DNA from: Latilactobacillus graminis DSM 20719
GTDB lineage: Bacteria > Bacillota > Bacilli > Lactobacillales > Lactobacillaceae
Assembly: GCF_001436415.1 (NCBI RefSeq)
Contig: NZ_AYZB01000006.1
Coordinates: 56,735 to 120,734 of the forward strand
DNA length: 64,000 bases
Direction: 5' to 3'
The notes beneath the pieces are model-generated. The model saw only the letters and a list, made by a program, of their open reading frames with translations, was not told the DNA's origin and ran no database searches. Below, piece after piece: positions 57,192-64,000 of the stretch (its first letter is position 1; the number at the start of each line of letters is the position of its first letter). The position numbers were made by a program, and so were the translations under genes.

Positions 57192-57356
57192 AGCTTTATC
57201 ATCTTACAATAATTGTAACGTGAAAGTATCTTAAAAGCCACCGTAATTGCCATAAACCAAGACTGTTGCCCAGAATACAAGTTTATGCGAAAAAATTATT
57301 GCTTTAATCCCAGAATAAACATCGGTCACCTAAACAAATTGACAATCGACTAAAGA

Positions 57357-57512
57357 AGGAACACTTACTATCAGTGGAATCGTAATCTCAAACTATATAC
57401 AAACAAGGACATTGAAGTCTGTCGACGGCAGTTAAATCAACGTCCTCGTAAAGTTTTAGATTATCAAACCCCAGAAGAGGTCTTTTTTGACAAAATATTG
57501 CACTTCGATTGA
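57357..57512 (+). pseudogene. IS30-family transposase remnant (C-terminal end)
   Basis: The plus strand encodes the C-terminal end of an IS30-type transposase: RRQLNQRPRKVLDYQTPEEV followed by FFDKILHFD and a stop at 57510-57512. The DDE catalytic core and the N-terminal helix-turn-helix are absent, and no intact terminal repeats were found. It is therefore a dead relic. Confidence 0.85.
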
Positions 57513-57701
57513 CAATTCGTCCTATTAAGATGATTTAGCAGTTTTAGTTTACATACATATTCGCAATCAAAGCTTCTTCAACTGACTCGATTCTTTTTTA
57601 TAAACCGTCTTTATATACGTATCCCTTAACCATAAAATGTATATTATCTATTTTATCGCACCAAAAGTTTATACCATAAACTAAATAATTTTATTCTAAG
57701 C

Positions 57702-57743
57702 AAAAAAGGACCTGGTTCCGATCAATATTAGGAATCAAGCCCG
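57702..57743 (-). terminator. Probable terminator of the MFS gene
   Basis: Minus strand GCTTGATTCC, loop, GGAACCAGGTCC and TTTTTT. The stem has mismatches; it lies about 70 bases after the stop codon. Confidence 0.5.
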
Positions 57744-57814
57744 CACAATATCATATTAAATTATTTTACTTTTAACCGCCATCTCGTTTGATGAGCGGCG
57801 CTATTTTTGGCCAG

Positions 57815-59248
57815 TTAAGCTGTTTTGCGATGTTTCAACATCCGCCAACCGGTTAAAGCCGTTGCGATTAAACAAATCACTAAGGCCACCATGAAGGCTA
57901 CATGCATCCCAGCAATGAAAACATTCGCGTGACCTGGAAGATAGCCCGTCACTTTTTGCCCATAATTGCGACTCATTGCGGCGTATAAAACCGTCGTTGA
58001 TAATGAAATCCCAAAGACCATCCCGAGGTTGCGCGCGAGGGCGTTAATCCCACCCGCGATGCCTAAGTCTTCAACACCAACTGAACTCATCACAATCGTG
58101 TTATTCGGTGCTTGGAAAATCCCATTACCAAGTCCAACTAACCCAACGAAGAACATGAATAACCAGATGGGAGTGTGCAGATTCATCAACATATAACCAA
58201 TCTGACTGATGGAAATCAACACTAACCCGATAAACGTTAACCTTTCCGGCCCAACTCGATCTGAGAGGCCTCCAGCAATCGGGGCGACCACGACTTGGAC
58301 AATTGGGAAAATCATTAAGCTGTAACCGGCAAGATTAGGCGCTAAGCCTAGCGCATTTTCCAAATAAAATGGTGAAATGACATTGAAGAAGAAGTTAACG
58401 ATAAAAATTAAGAACGCACAAAGTAAACTTAAACTAAAATCGATATTTTTAAACAATCTAAACGATAATAATGGCTGTGCTACATGTTGTTCAATCCAAA
58501 CGAAGATACCAGTACTAATTAAGGCAATGATAAAGGCCGCTAAAATAATTGGTACGGTGAATCCAATTTGTTGGCCGATGAAAATGCCGAGGAATAAACT
58601 AACAATTAAAACTGCGAAACTAGCAAACCCAGCATAGTCAATTTTTTCATGTGTTTTAACAATATCCTGCGGTAAAATAAAATGACCAAAAATAATGGTT
58701 AAAATCCCAATTGGCACGTTAATCCAGAAGATGTAGCCCCAACTAAGATGTGCTAAGATCAATCCGCCAATCCCAGGCCCGGCAATACTCCCTAATGCAA
58801 CGAACGACCCCGTTAACCCTAATGCGCGACCCCGTTCTTTTACTGGGAAGACTTCAGTAATGATGCCATTGTTATTACTCATGGTCATCGAAGCGCCAAG
58901 GGCTTGAATAACTCGAGCTCCTAGTAGTAACGGTAAGCCACCGTTGAAACCGCATAGCCATGAACCAATCACGAATAAGAAAGTTCCGATTTTAAAAACT
59001 TTGACTTTTCCAAATGCATCGCCAATTTTACCGAATAGTAACAACAAGGCACAAATCATAATCAGATAAATCGACACAATCCATTCCGCTTGATTCATTG
59101 GAATTTTTAAATCACGGCTCATGACTGGCAGCGCAATATTGACGATACTGCCATCAAGTGTCGACATGAAGGTAAATAGTCCAACAGCCATTAATATTCG
59201 CCAACGATTTTTTTGAACTTGCGGATTATCTGCATAACTTAATGCCAT
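57815..59248 (-). CDS. MFS drug:H+ antiporter, DHA2 (14-helix, EmrB/QacA) family
   Basis: 477-residue exporter with 14 predicted membrane helices. Motif A-like GKIGDAFGKVKVFKIG lies between helices 2 and 3, and motif C-like GSIAGPGIGGLI is in helix 5. The DHA2 signature LDGSIVNIALPVM is in helix 1. Substrates of such pumps are lipophilic drugs, dyes or biocides; none can be named here. No regulator gene is adjacent. Confidence 0.92.
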   Translation of the reverse strand: MALSYADNPQVQKNRWRILMAVGLFTFMSTLDGSIVNIALPVMSRDLKIPMNQAEWIVSIYLIMICALLLLFGKIGDAFGKVKVFKIGTFLFVIGSWLCGFNGGLPLLLGARVIQALGASMTMSNNNGIITEVFPVKERGRALGLTGSFVALGSIAGPGIGGLILAHLSWGYIFWINVPIGILTIIFGHFILPQDIVKTHEKIDYAGFASFAVLIVSLFLGIFIGQQIGFTVPIILAAFIIALISTGIFVWIEQHVAQPLLSFRLFKNIDFSLSLLCAFLIFIVNFFFNVISPFYLENALGLAPNLAGYSLMIFPIVQVVVAPIAGGLSDRVGPERLTFIGLVLISISQIGYMLMNLHTPIWLFMFFVGLVGLGNGIFQAPNNTIVMSSVGVEDLGIAGGINALARNLGMVFGISLSTTVLYAAMSRNYGQKVTGYLPGHANVFIAGMHVAFMVALVICLIATALTGWRMLKHRKTA

Positions 59249-59283
59249 CTATTAGTCACTTTCTTTCGATATCTTTTTTTGAT

Positions 59284-59289
59284 AGTATA
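59284..59289 (-). promoter_or_regulatory. Putative -10 of the MFS gene
   Basis: Minus strand TATACT about 35 bases before the start codon; no clear -35. Confidence 0.4.
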
Positions 59290-59312
59290 CGCTATTTTTA
59301 GGGTAAACACAC

Positions 59313-59349
59313 TAAAAAATCACCTTAACCAAGCGGTTAAGGTGATTCA
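59313..59349 (-). terminator. tyrS terminator
   Basis: Minus strand AATCACCTTAACC, four-base loop, GGTTAAGGTGATTTTTT; a 13-bp perfect stem after the tyrS stop codon. Confidence 0.92.
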
Positions 59350-59394
59350 AATTTAATCTAAACGGCGTAACCATCTAAGTTTGCATACTTCTTA

Positions 59395-60654
59395 TTAGTT
59401 AACTCGTGCTAAGAAATATTTTTTCTTGCCACGACGAACAATAACAAATTTACCTTCAAAACTTTCACTTGGATTAATTTCACTAGTTGTTTCACGAAGA
59501 CGATCGCCATTAATTGTGATGGCACCATTTTGAACATCTTCACGTGCTTGTCGTTTTGAAGTCTCAATACCAGCATCTACTAAGAAATCAACTATATTCT
59601 TGGTTTCAGCTGTAATGTCAACGGTTGGTGCTTTTTGAAAGGCTTGCTCTGCTTCTTTCACATCTAAGGATTTGATATCACCTGAGAATAGTACTTCAGT
59701 AATTTTTTGGGCCCCATCCAACTCCACTTGGCCATGTACAAAACGGGTCACTTCTTCAGCTAAACGGCGCTGGGCAACTCGTTTTTCAGGTGTTGTTCTA
59801 ACCGTCTCAGCAAGATCATTGATTTCGGCTTCATCCAAAAACGTAAAGTACTTCAAGTATTTGACTACATCGCGATCATCCTGGTTTAACCAAAATTGGT
59901 AAAATTCATAAGGTGTGGTCTTTTCTGGATCTAGCCAGATTGCTCCTCCGGCGGTCTTACCAAACTTGGTACCATCCGCCTTAAGCATTAGGGGAATTGT
60001 TAAACCATAAACTTCTGTTTCACTACCTTCGATTTTACGGATCATATCAATCCCGGAAGTGATATTCCCCCATTGATCTGCCCCACCAATTTGGAGTTGC
60101 ACATCGTGGGTACGATAAAGATGCATGAAATCGACAGACTGTAAAATTTGGTATGTAAATTCCGTGAATGAAATTCCAACATCTAATCGGCTAGCAACAA
60201 CGTCTTTAGCCAACATCGTATTAATATTAAACAGCTTACCGTAATCACGTAAAAAGTCCAACAATGAAATTTTCGATAACCAATCATAGTTGTTGACCAT
60301 TGATACGTTAGCGTCATCTCCAAACAAGCGCTTCATCTGACTTGATAAAGCAGCCACGTTGTGTTGGACCGTTGCCATTGTTTGCAATTGTCGTTCTGAT
60401 TTACGTCCACTTGGATCACCAATTGAACCAGTCCCACCGCCAATTACAATATATGGATGATGACCTGCCAATTGAAAGCGTTTCATCATCATAAAAGGAA
60501 TTAAATGACCAATGTGCATACTATCACCAGTTGGATCGACCCCACAGTAAAGTGCAATACTCTTGTGTGCTGTTAATTCACGTAACCCATCCGCATCTGT
60601 TTGTTGATTAATCGCATCCCGCCACGTCAGTTCATCAATAATATTTGTTTGCAT
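59395..60654 (-). CDS. tyrS: Tyrosyl-tRNA synthetase
   Basis: Class I aminoacyl-tRNA synthetase charging tRNA-Tyr, 419 residues. The HIGH motif is in GDSMHIGHL and the KMSKS variant is KFGKT. The C-terminal S4 RNA-binding domain (SKRQAREDVQNGAITINGDR) is present. AGGAGG precedes the ATG. Expression is controlled by the T-box leader upstream. Confidence 0.97.
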   Translation of the reverse strand: MQTNIIDELTWRDAINQQTDADGLRELTAHKSIALYCGVDPTGDSMHIGHLIPFMMMKRFQLAGHHPYIVIGGGTGSIGDPSGRKSERQLQTMATVQHNVAALSSQMKRLFGDDANVSMVNNYDWLSKISLLDFLRDYGKLFNINTMLAKDVVASRLDVGISFTEFTYQILQSVDFMHLYRTHDVQLQIGGADQWGNITSGIDMIRKIEGSETEVYGLTIPLMLKADGTKFGKTAGGAIWLDPEKTTPYEFYQFWLNQDDRDVVKYLKYFTFLDEAEINDLAETVRTTPEKRVAQRRLAEEVTRFVHGQVELDGAQKITEVLFSGDIKSLDVKEAEQAFQKAPTVDITAETKNIVDFLVDAGIETSKRQAREDVQNGAITINGDRLRETTSEINPSESFEGKFVIVRRGKKKYFLARVN

Positions 60655-60664
60655 GTAAAATTCC

Positions 60665-60925
60665 TCCTAATAAAAAAAGCCCTATAATTCTTGTTAGAGA
60701 ATTATAGGGACGAATTAATTGTTACTTTATTTCGCGGTACCACCCGAATTACGCCAAAATATTGGCATCACTCATTGATTGGAACGTCAATCAAACGCTC
60801 GATTCTTCACGCGTAGTGTAATTCAATTTCAAGCTTATACCGGTGTTCCCAGCATTCCCGGCTCTCTTAGTAATAGCGGCTTGTCATCTAGTAGTTACGC
60901 AATCGATAATATTCATCTACGCATA
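60665..60925 (-). ncRNA. T-box leader (Tyr specifier)
   Basis: Minus strand: conserved T-box GGGTGGTACCGCG (around 60730-60745), antiterminator region, then a terminator stem CCCTATAATTCT/AGAATTATAGGG followed by TTTTTTT (60672-60710). Stem I closes with GCGTAG/CTACGC. The specifier loop carries TAC (60818-60820 on the complementary strand as GTA), a tyrosine codon, matching tyrS. Uncharged tRNA-Tyr should bind and allow read-through. Confidence 0.95.
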
Positions 60926-60926
60926 T

Positions 60927-60955
60927 ACGTTAGTCGATTTTATGATGATTGTCAA
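60927..60955 (-). promoter_or_regulatory. tyrS T-box promoter
   Basis: Minus strand TTGACA (60950-60955), 17-base spacer, TAACGT (60927-60932). The -35 is perfect and the -10 weak. Confidence 0.6.
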
Positions 60956-60977
60956 TCAAAATCCTAAAATTAACTAA

Positions 60978-61022
60978 TAAAAAGAGGCTCAGCCAAAATT
61001 AATTTTTTGTCTGGCCTCTTAG
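60978..61022 (-). terminator. Cold-shock gene terminator
   Basis: Minus strand AAGAGGCCAGACAAAA, loop, TTTTGGCTGAGCCTCTTTTT; right after the stop codon. Confidence 0.87.
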
Positions 61023-61032
61023 CTTTATTGAA

Positions 61033-61233
61033 TTAAAGTTTAACGACGTTAGCTGCTTGAGGTCCACGTGTGCCTTCAACGATGTCGAATTCAACAGCTT
61101 GGCCTTCTTCTAATGACTTGAAGCCTTCGTCTTGGATTGCACTAAAATGAACAAAAATATCATCTTGACCTTCTACTGAGATAAAGCCGAAACCTTTTTC
61201 ATTGTTAAACCATTTGACTGTTCCTTTTTCCAT
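61033..61233 (-). CDS. csp: Cold-shock protein (CspA family)
   Basis: 66-residue single cold-shock domain protein that binds single-stranded RNA/DNA as an RNA chaperone. RNP1 (KGFGFISV) and RNP2 (DIFVHFSAI) are intact. ATG at 61231-61233 with AGGAG seven bases upstream. It has its own promoter and a 5' leader of about 60 bases, which is short for a cold-regulated csp leader. Confidence 0.97.
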   Translation of the reverse strand: MEKGTVKWFNNEKGFGFISVEGQDDIFVHFSAIQDEGFKSLEEGQAVEFDIVEGTRGPQAANVVKL

Positions 61234-61299
61234 ACTGTTTCTCCTTTTAAAATACACAATTATTATCTAGCTACCAAAATTGGTTATCTAAACAAACTA

Positions 61300-61328
61300 A
61301 TTGTACGTGATTTTGTAACCGCATGCAA
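61300..61328 (-). promoter_or_regulatory. Cold-shock gene promoter
   Basis: Minus strand TTGCAT (61323-61328), 17-base spacer, TACAAT (61300-61305), immediately downstream of the galM stop codon. Confidence 0.72.
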
Positions 61329-61340
61329 GCTCAAAATACA

Positions 61341-62381
61341 TTAATTGAGTTGATAACGCGTTTGTCGATGATACTGTTCACCTGGTTGCAAAACAATATT
61401 GCCAAAACCAGCATGATGAATTGCATCCGGCATCATTTGGGCTTCAATTGCGACGGCTTGGTGCGGTTGAATTGCTTTATCTGTCAAGTTTGGTTCGTCA
61501 CCGAAGCCATTCGCCGTATAAACCACAATCGCATTTCCTTGCGTGTTAATTGTGATTGAACGGCCGCTTTCAGGATCACGTAAAATTGCGTCAGCAGTGT
61601 TTTGCGTTTGATTCAACAAGAAGGGATGATCAAACCCGTTCACCAGTGTATTTTGTTCAGCAGAACTATCAAACGCCGCCTGCAATGGCTGTGGTTGCCG
61701 TAAATCAAAAACTGATCCAGTAACTGGCACCAATTCACCTGTTGGTAGACCATCCGGTTGAATCGCACCAAAACGATCACTATCAATCTGTAAAGTGTGT
61801 TTACCAACCAGTTGGTCAAAATCACCCGTTAAGTTTAGATAAACATGACAAGTTGGATTGAAGAGCGTTGTTTTGTCAGTTATTGCTTGATAGTCGACTA
61901 ACCATTCGTTGGCTTCGTTTAAGGTATACGTGGTTGTCACTGCTAAGTTACCTGGAAAGCCATTTTCACCATCTGGACTCGTTAATGTGAACACAATACT
62001 GATAGCATCGTTTTTTTCGACCACTGCTGAATGCCAAATTTGCGATTCGAAACTGTGCGGTCCACCATGATTCGTGTTCAATCCGTTATTGATTGGCGCC
62101 TGGTATTTATGCCCATTCAACTCAAAAGTTCCATGCGCAATCCGACCCGCCACCCGGCCAACCGTTGCTCCAAAATAAGCTTGCTGCTTCACAAAATCTC
62201 CTAAATGATCATAGCCAATTACAACGTTGGCCATCTTTCCAGCTTTGTCTGGCATTATCAAATGCGTAATGGTTGCTCCATATTCAGTCACCGCCAGTTG
62301 ATATCCCTGACTATTTTCAAGCCAATATTGCCAAATAGTTTGACCGTCAATTGTTCCAAATGATTCTCGCCTATACTTCAT
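61341..62381 (-). CDS. galM: Aldose 1-epimerase (galactose mutarotase)
   Basis: Interconverts beta- and alpha-galactose for the Leloir pathway, 346 residues. Motifs: VIGYDHLGDFV, GRVAGRIAHGTFEL, catalytic His in TNHGGPHSFE and NPTCHVYLNLTG, and the Glu in AIEAQMMPDAIHH. AAGGAGG precedes the ATG. Downstream of galT in a galE-galT-galM order. Confidence 0.95.
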   Translation of the reverse strand: MKYRRESFGTIDGQTIWQYWLENSQGYQLAVTEYGATITHLIMPDKAGKMANVVIGYDHLGDFVKQQAYFGATVGRVAGRIAHGTFELNGHKYQAPINNGLNTNHGGPHSFESQIWHSAVVEKNDAISIVFTLTSPDGENGFPGNLAVTTTYTLNEANEWLVDYQAITDKTTLFNPTCHVYLNLTGDFDQLVGKHTLQIDSDRFGAIQPDGLPTGELVPVTGSVFDLRQPQPLQAAFDSSAEQNTLVNGFDHPFLLNQTQNTADAILRDPESGRSITINTQGNAIVVYTANGFGDEPNLTDKAIQPHQAVAIEAQMMPDAIHHAGFGNIVLQPGEQYHRQTRYQLN

Positions 62382-62400
62382 GCAGATTCCTCCTTATGAG

Positions 62401-63888
62401 TTAAAGATCTTGCGTAAATTTGATAAATGCTGCTTTACCTTGTGGATCACGCTTAAAGACCCCAGCATCTTCTAATACGCGCATGAAAACTTTACCGACT
62501 TCGTTTTGAACTAACTGTGTGACGTTGGCCATTGTTATTTCTGAATTGTCAGCCTTAATTTGATCAGCCCATGTTTGGTGATAAGCTGCCATTTTATTTG
62601 GTTGATCACAAAGATATTTTTCAACCTCTGCCATTTCATCTTTCAGACGTGGCGGTAAAATCGCCAAGCCCATCACTTCAATCAACCCAATATTTTCTTT
62701 TTTAATATGTTGTACATCAGCATGTGGATGATAGATACCGTCTGGATATTCAGTCGATGTCTGATTATCACGCAACACTAAGTCAAGTTCAAATTGGCCA
62801 TCCCGCATCCGTGCAATTGGGGTAATCGTATGATGTGGTGTCCCATCCGCTGAATGAGCCAAAATTTGTACACTTGGATCACTATAGTTTTGCCATTGGG
62901 TTAAAATATGTGCCGCTAATGTTTCCAATTGTTGTGCATTAGAACTGGTTAACCGAATCACAGACATTGGCCATTTAACAATTCCAGCTTGAATGTCATC
63001 GTACCCCGCGAAATGTAATGGTGTCTCGATGCGTGCTTTAGCCATTGGAAAATCATGTCGTCCTCCCTGATAGTGTTCATGAGTCAGTATTGAGCCACCA
63101 ACGATTGGTAAATCAGCGTTACTTCCAGCAAAATAGCCAGGAAATTGTTTAACAATTTGAAGTAAGTTCTTGAAGGTTACCGCATTAATTACCATTGGTT
63201 CATGTTTACCATCTAGAAAAATTGAATGTTCATTGAAATAGGCATAGGGTGAATATTGGAACCCCCAGGTTTGACCCGCTAATTCAAAACGTATAATCCG
63301 ATGATTACGCCGCGCTGGAAAATCTAAACGCCCGGTATAACCTTCGTTTTCGATACATAATTGACATTTAGGATAACCCGTTTGCTTCATTGTTTTAGCT
63401 AAGGCAATTTGTTTGGGATCTTTTTCTGGCTTTGATAAATTAATCGTAATTTCTAAATTCCCATATTTAGTAGCGACATCATAAGCGATATTCTTCGCAA
63501 TTGCGGCTACCTTAATATAATCGTTAGCTTGACTCAATTCATAGAAATAAGTTAACGCTCTTTCTGGATCCTTATCGTATAACGCCCAAAAACGCTTGTT
63601 AACAGCACTTGGGAGCGGCGTTATTAAATCCATCAACTTAGCACCCAAAATATCGCGTTCAGCTGTTAAATCTTGAATTTTTTGATGATCAATTGCCAAT
63701 TGCACCAACGCCTCTTTCAAGTCAATCAAAGTGGTTGTCTGTTGTGCAACAACTGGTGTCTCATCATCTTCACCAACTAAATCTAAAACAACGTTAAATA
63801 AATATTGTTCATCTTCAGACGTATAAGTTTTTTCTGAAAAAGTACGAACTTTTGTAACAAATTTTTGAATTAATTCTCTTGCTTGCAT
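62401..63888 (-). CDS. galT: UDP-glucose-hexose-1-phosphate uridylyltransferase, class II
   Basis: Second Leloir enzyme, exchanging galactose-1-phosphate into UDP-sugar. 495 residues from MQARELIQKFVTKV (ATG 63886-63888, AGAGGAAAG upstream); ten more upstream residues are unsupported. This is the long Gram-positive class II GalT. Signature: GGSILTHEHYQGGRHDFPM with the catalytic His pair region. Eleven bases follow galE. Confidence 0.96.
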   Translation of the reverse strand: MQARELIQKFVTKVRTFSEKTYTSEDEQYLFNVVLDLVGEDDETPVVAQQTTTLIDLKEALVQLAIDHQKIQDLTAERDILGAKLMDLITPLPSAVNKRFWALYDKDPERALTYFYELSQANDYIKVAAIAKNIAYDVATKYGNLEITINLSKPEKDPKQIALAKTMKQTGYPKCQLCIENEGYTGRLDFPARRNHRIIRFELAGQTWGFQYSPYAYFNEHSIFLDGKHEPMVINAVTFKNLLQIVKQFPGYFAGSNADLPIVGGSILTHEHYQGGRHDFPMAKARIETPLHFAGYDDIQAGIVKWPMSVIRLTSSNAQQLETLAAHILTQWQNYSDPSVQILAHSADGTPHHTITPIARMRDGQFELDLVLRDNQTSTEYPDGIYHPHADVQHIKKENIGLIEVMGLAILPPRLKDEMAEVEKYLCDQPNKMAAYHQTWADQIKADNSEITMANVTQLVQNEVGKVFMRVLEDAGVFKRDPQGKAAFIKFTQDL

Positions 63889-63898
63889 ATTCTTTCCT

Positions 63899-64000
63899 CT
63901 ACCGATCTGCATAGCCATTAGGATGGTTTAAGTGCCAATTCCATGCGGTTTCAATAATTGCTTCCATATTGTCATATTCAGGGGTCCAACCGAGCATTTC
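63899..64000 (-). CDS. galE: UDP-glucose 4-epimerase (partial, C-terminal end)
   Basis: Only the last 33 codons are in the window. They read [20 protein letters not shown] and end [13 protein letters not shown], the usual GalE C-terminus. The gene enters from the right edge and is followed by galT in the same orientation. Confidence 0.93.
   Translation of the reverse strand, partial: EMLGWTPEYDNMEAIIETAWNWHLNHPNGYADR

Larger units (their letters stand above)
57115..57814. other. Non-coding scar with insertion-sequence debris
   Basis: 700 bases without an intact gene. It contains a 16-bp perfect inverted repeat (57142-57157 and 57176-57191), the 3' remnant of an IS30-family transposase (57357-57512), AT-rich sequence with no recognisable gene, and a probable terminator for the MFS gene at 57702-57743. 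Confidence 0.7.

Overview
The window is a stretch of chromosome from a low-GC Gram-positive lactic acid bacterium. The evidence is the B. subtilis-like ylb/yla gene neighbourhood, paired RNase J genes, RNA polymerase epsilon, T-box and M-box leaders, strong AGGAGG ribosome sites, and a complete nickel lactate-racemase (lar) locus. Together with a pdhABCD operon, gal genes and an IS30-family remnant this fits a Lactobacillus-type organism, most likely of the Latilactobacillus sakei/curvatus group. The species is inference. Most genes lie on the minus strand.

Layout. 1-2.1 kb: 3' part of an RNase J2-type gene, rpsO, and divergent rpsT. 2.4-6.9 kb: holA, comEC, comEB, comEA (DNA uptake). 7.0-13.9 kb: a conserved housekeeping block (Lon/PDZ protease, coaD, rsmD, ylbG, a CAP-associated protein, ftsW, ylaN, typA). 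14.1-20.2 kb: inositol-phosphatase family gene, UPF0223 gene and pdhDCBA (reading order pdhA to pdhD on the minus strand). 20.5-21.6 kb: an M-box (Mg2+) riboswitch driving a stripped-down P-type ATPase-like membrane protein. 21.7-28.4 kb: def, a heterodimeric ABC exporter, rpoY and rnjA. 28.5-39.3 kb: lipid kinase, Eis-like acetyltransferase, recD2, TPR protein, phosphoglycerate mutase family gene, NADH oxidase, mnmA and its cysteine desulfurase.

39.5-48.4 kb: the lar locus. The minus-strand operon is larA-larB-larC1/C2-larD-(unknown 101 aa)-larE. The divergent plus-strand genes are larR, larMN, larQ and larO. LarMNQO imports nickel, LarB/LarC/LarE build the nickel-pincer cofactor, LarA racemises lactate, LarD is the lactate channel and LarR is the Crp/Fnr-type activator. 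larC is split over a -1 slippery A-tract. larQ has no ordinary start codon and carries a terminator-like hairpin in its first codons. 48.4-52.4 kb: an LD-carboxypeptidase; a redox operon (thioredoxin, thioredoxin reductase, DsbA-family protein, and a 45-aa CGPDGC protein); then a decayed ASCH-domain gene and a truncated second copy of the LD-carboxypeptidase start. 52.5-57.5 kb: mtn, a tail-anchored small protein, NUDIX hydrolase, xpaC-telA, an AT-rich membrane protein, and an IS30-family remnant. 57.8-64 kb: MFS exporter, tyrS with its T-box, a cold-shock gene, galM, galT and the 3' end of galE.

The most notable observations are the M-box-controlled truncated P-type ATPase, the larQ start/terminator arrangement, the two shared motifs that may be lar regulatory boxes, the unknown gene inside the lar operon, and the tiny cysteine-pair protein in the thioredoxin operon.
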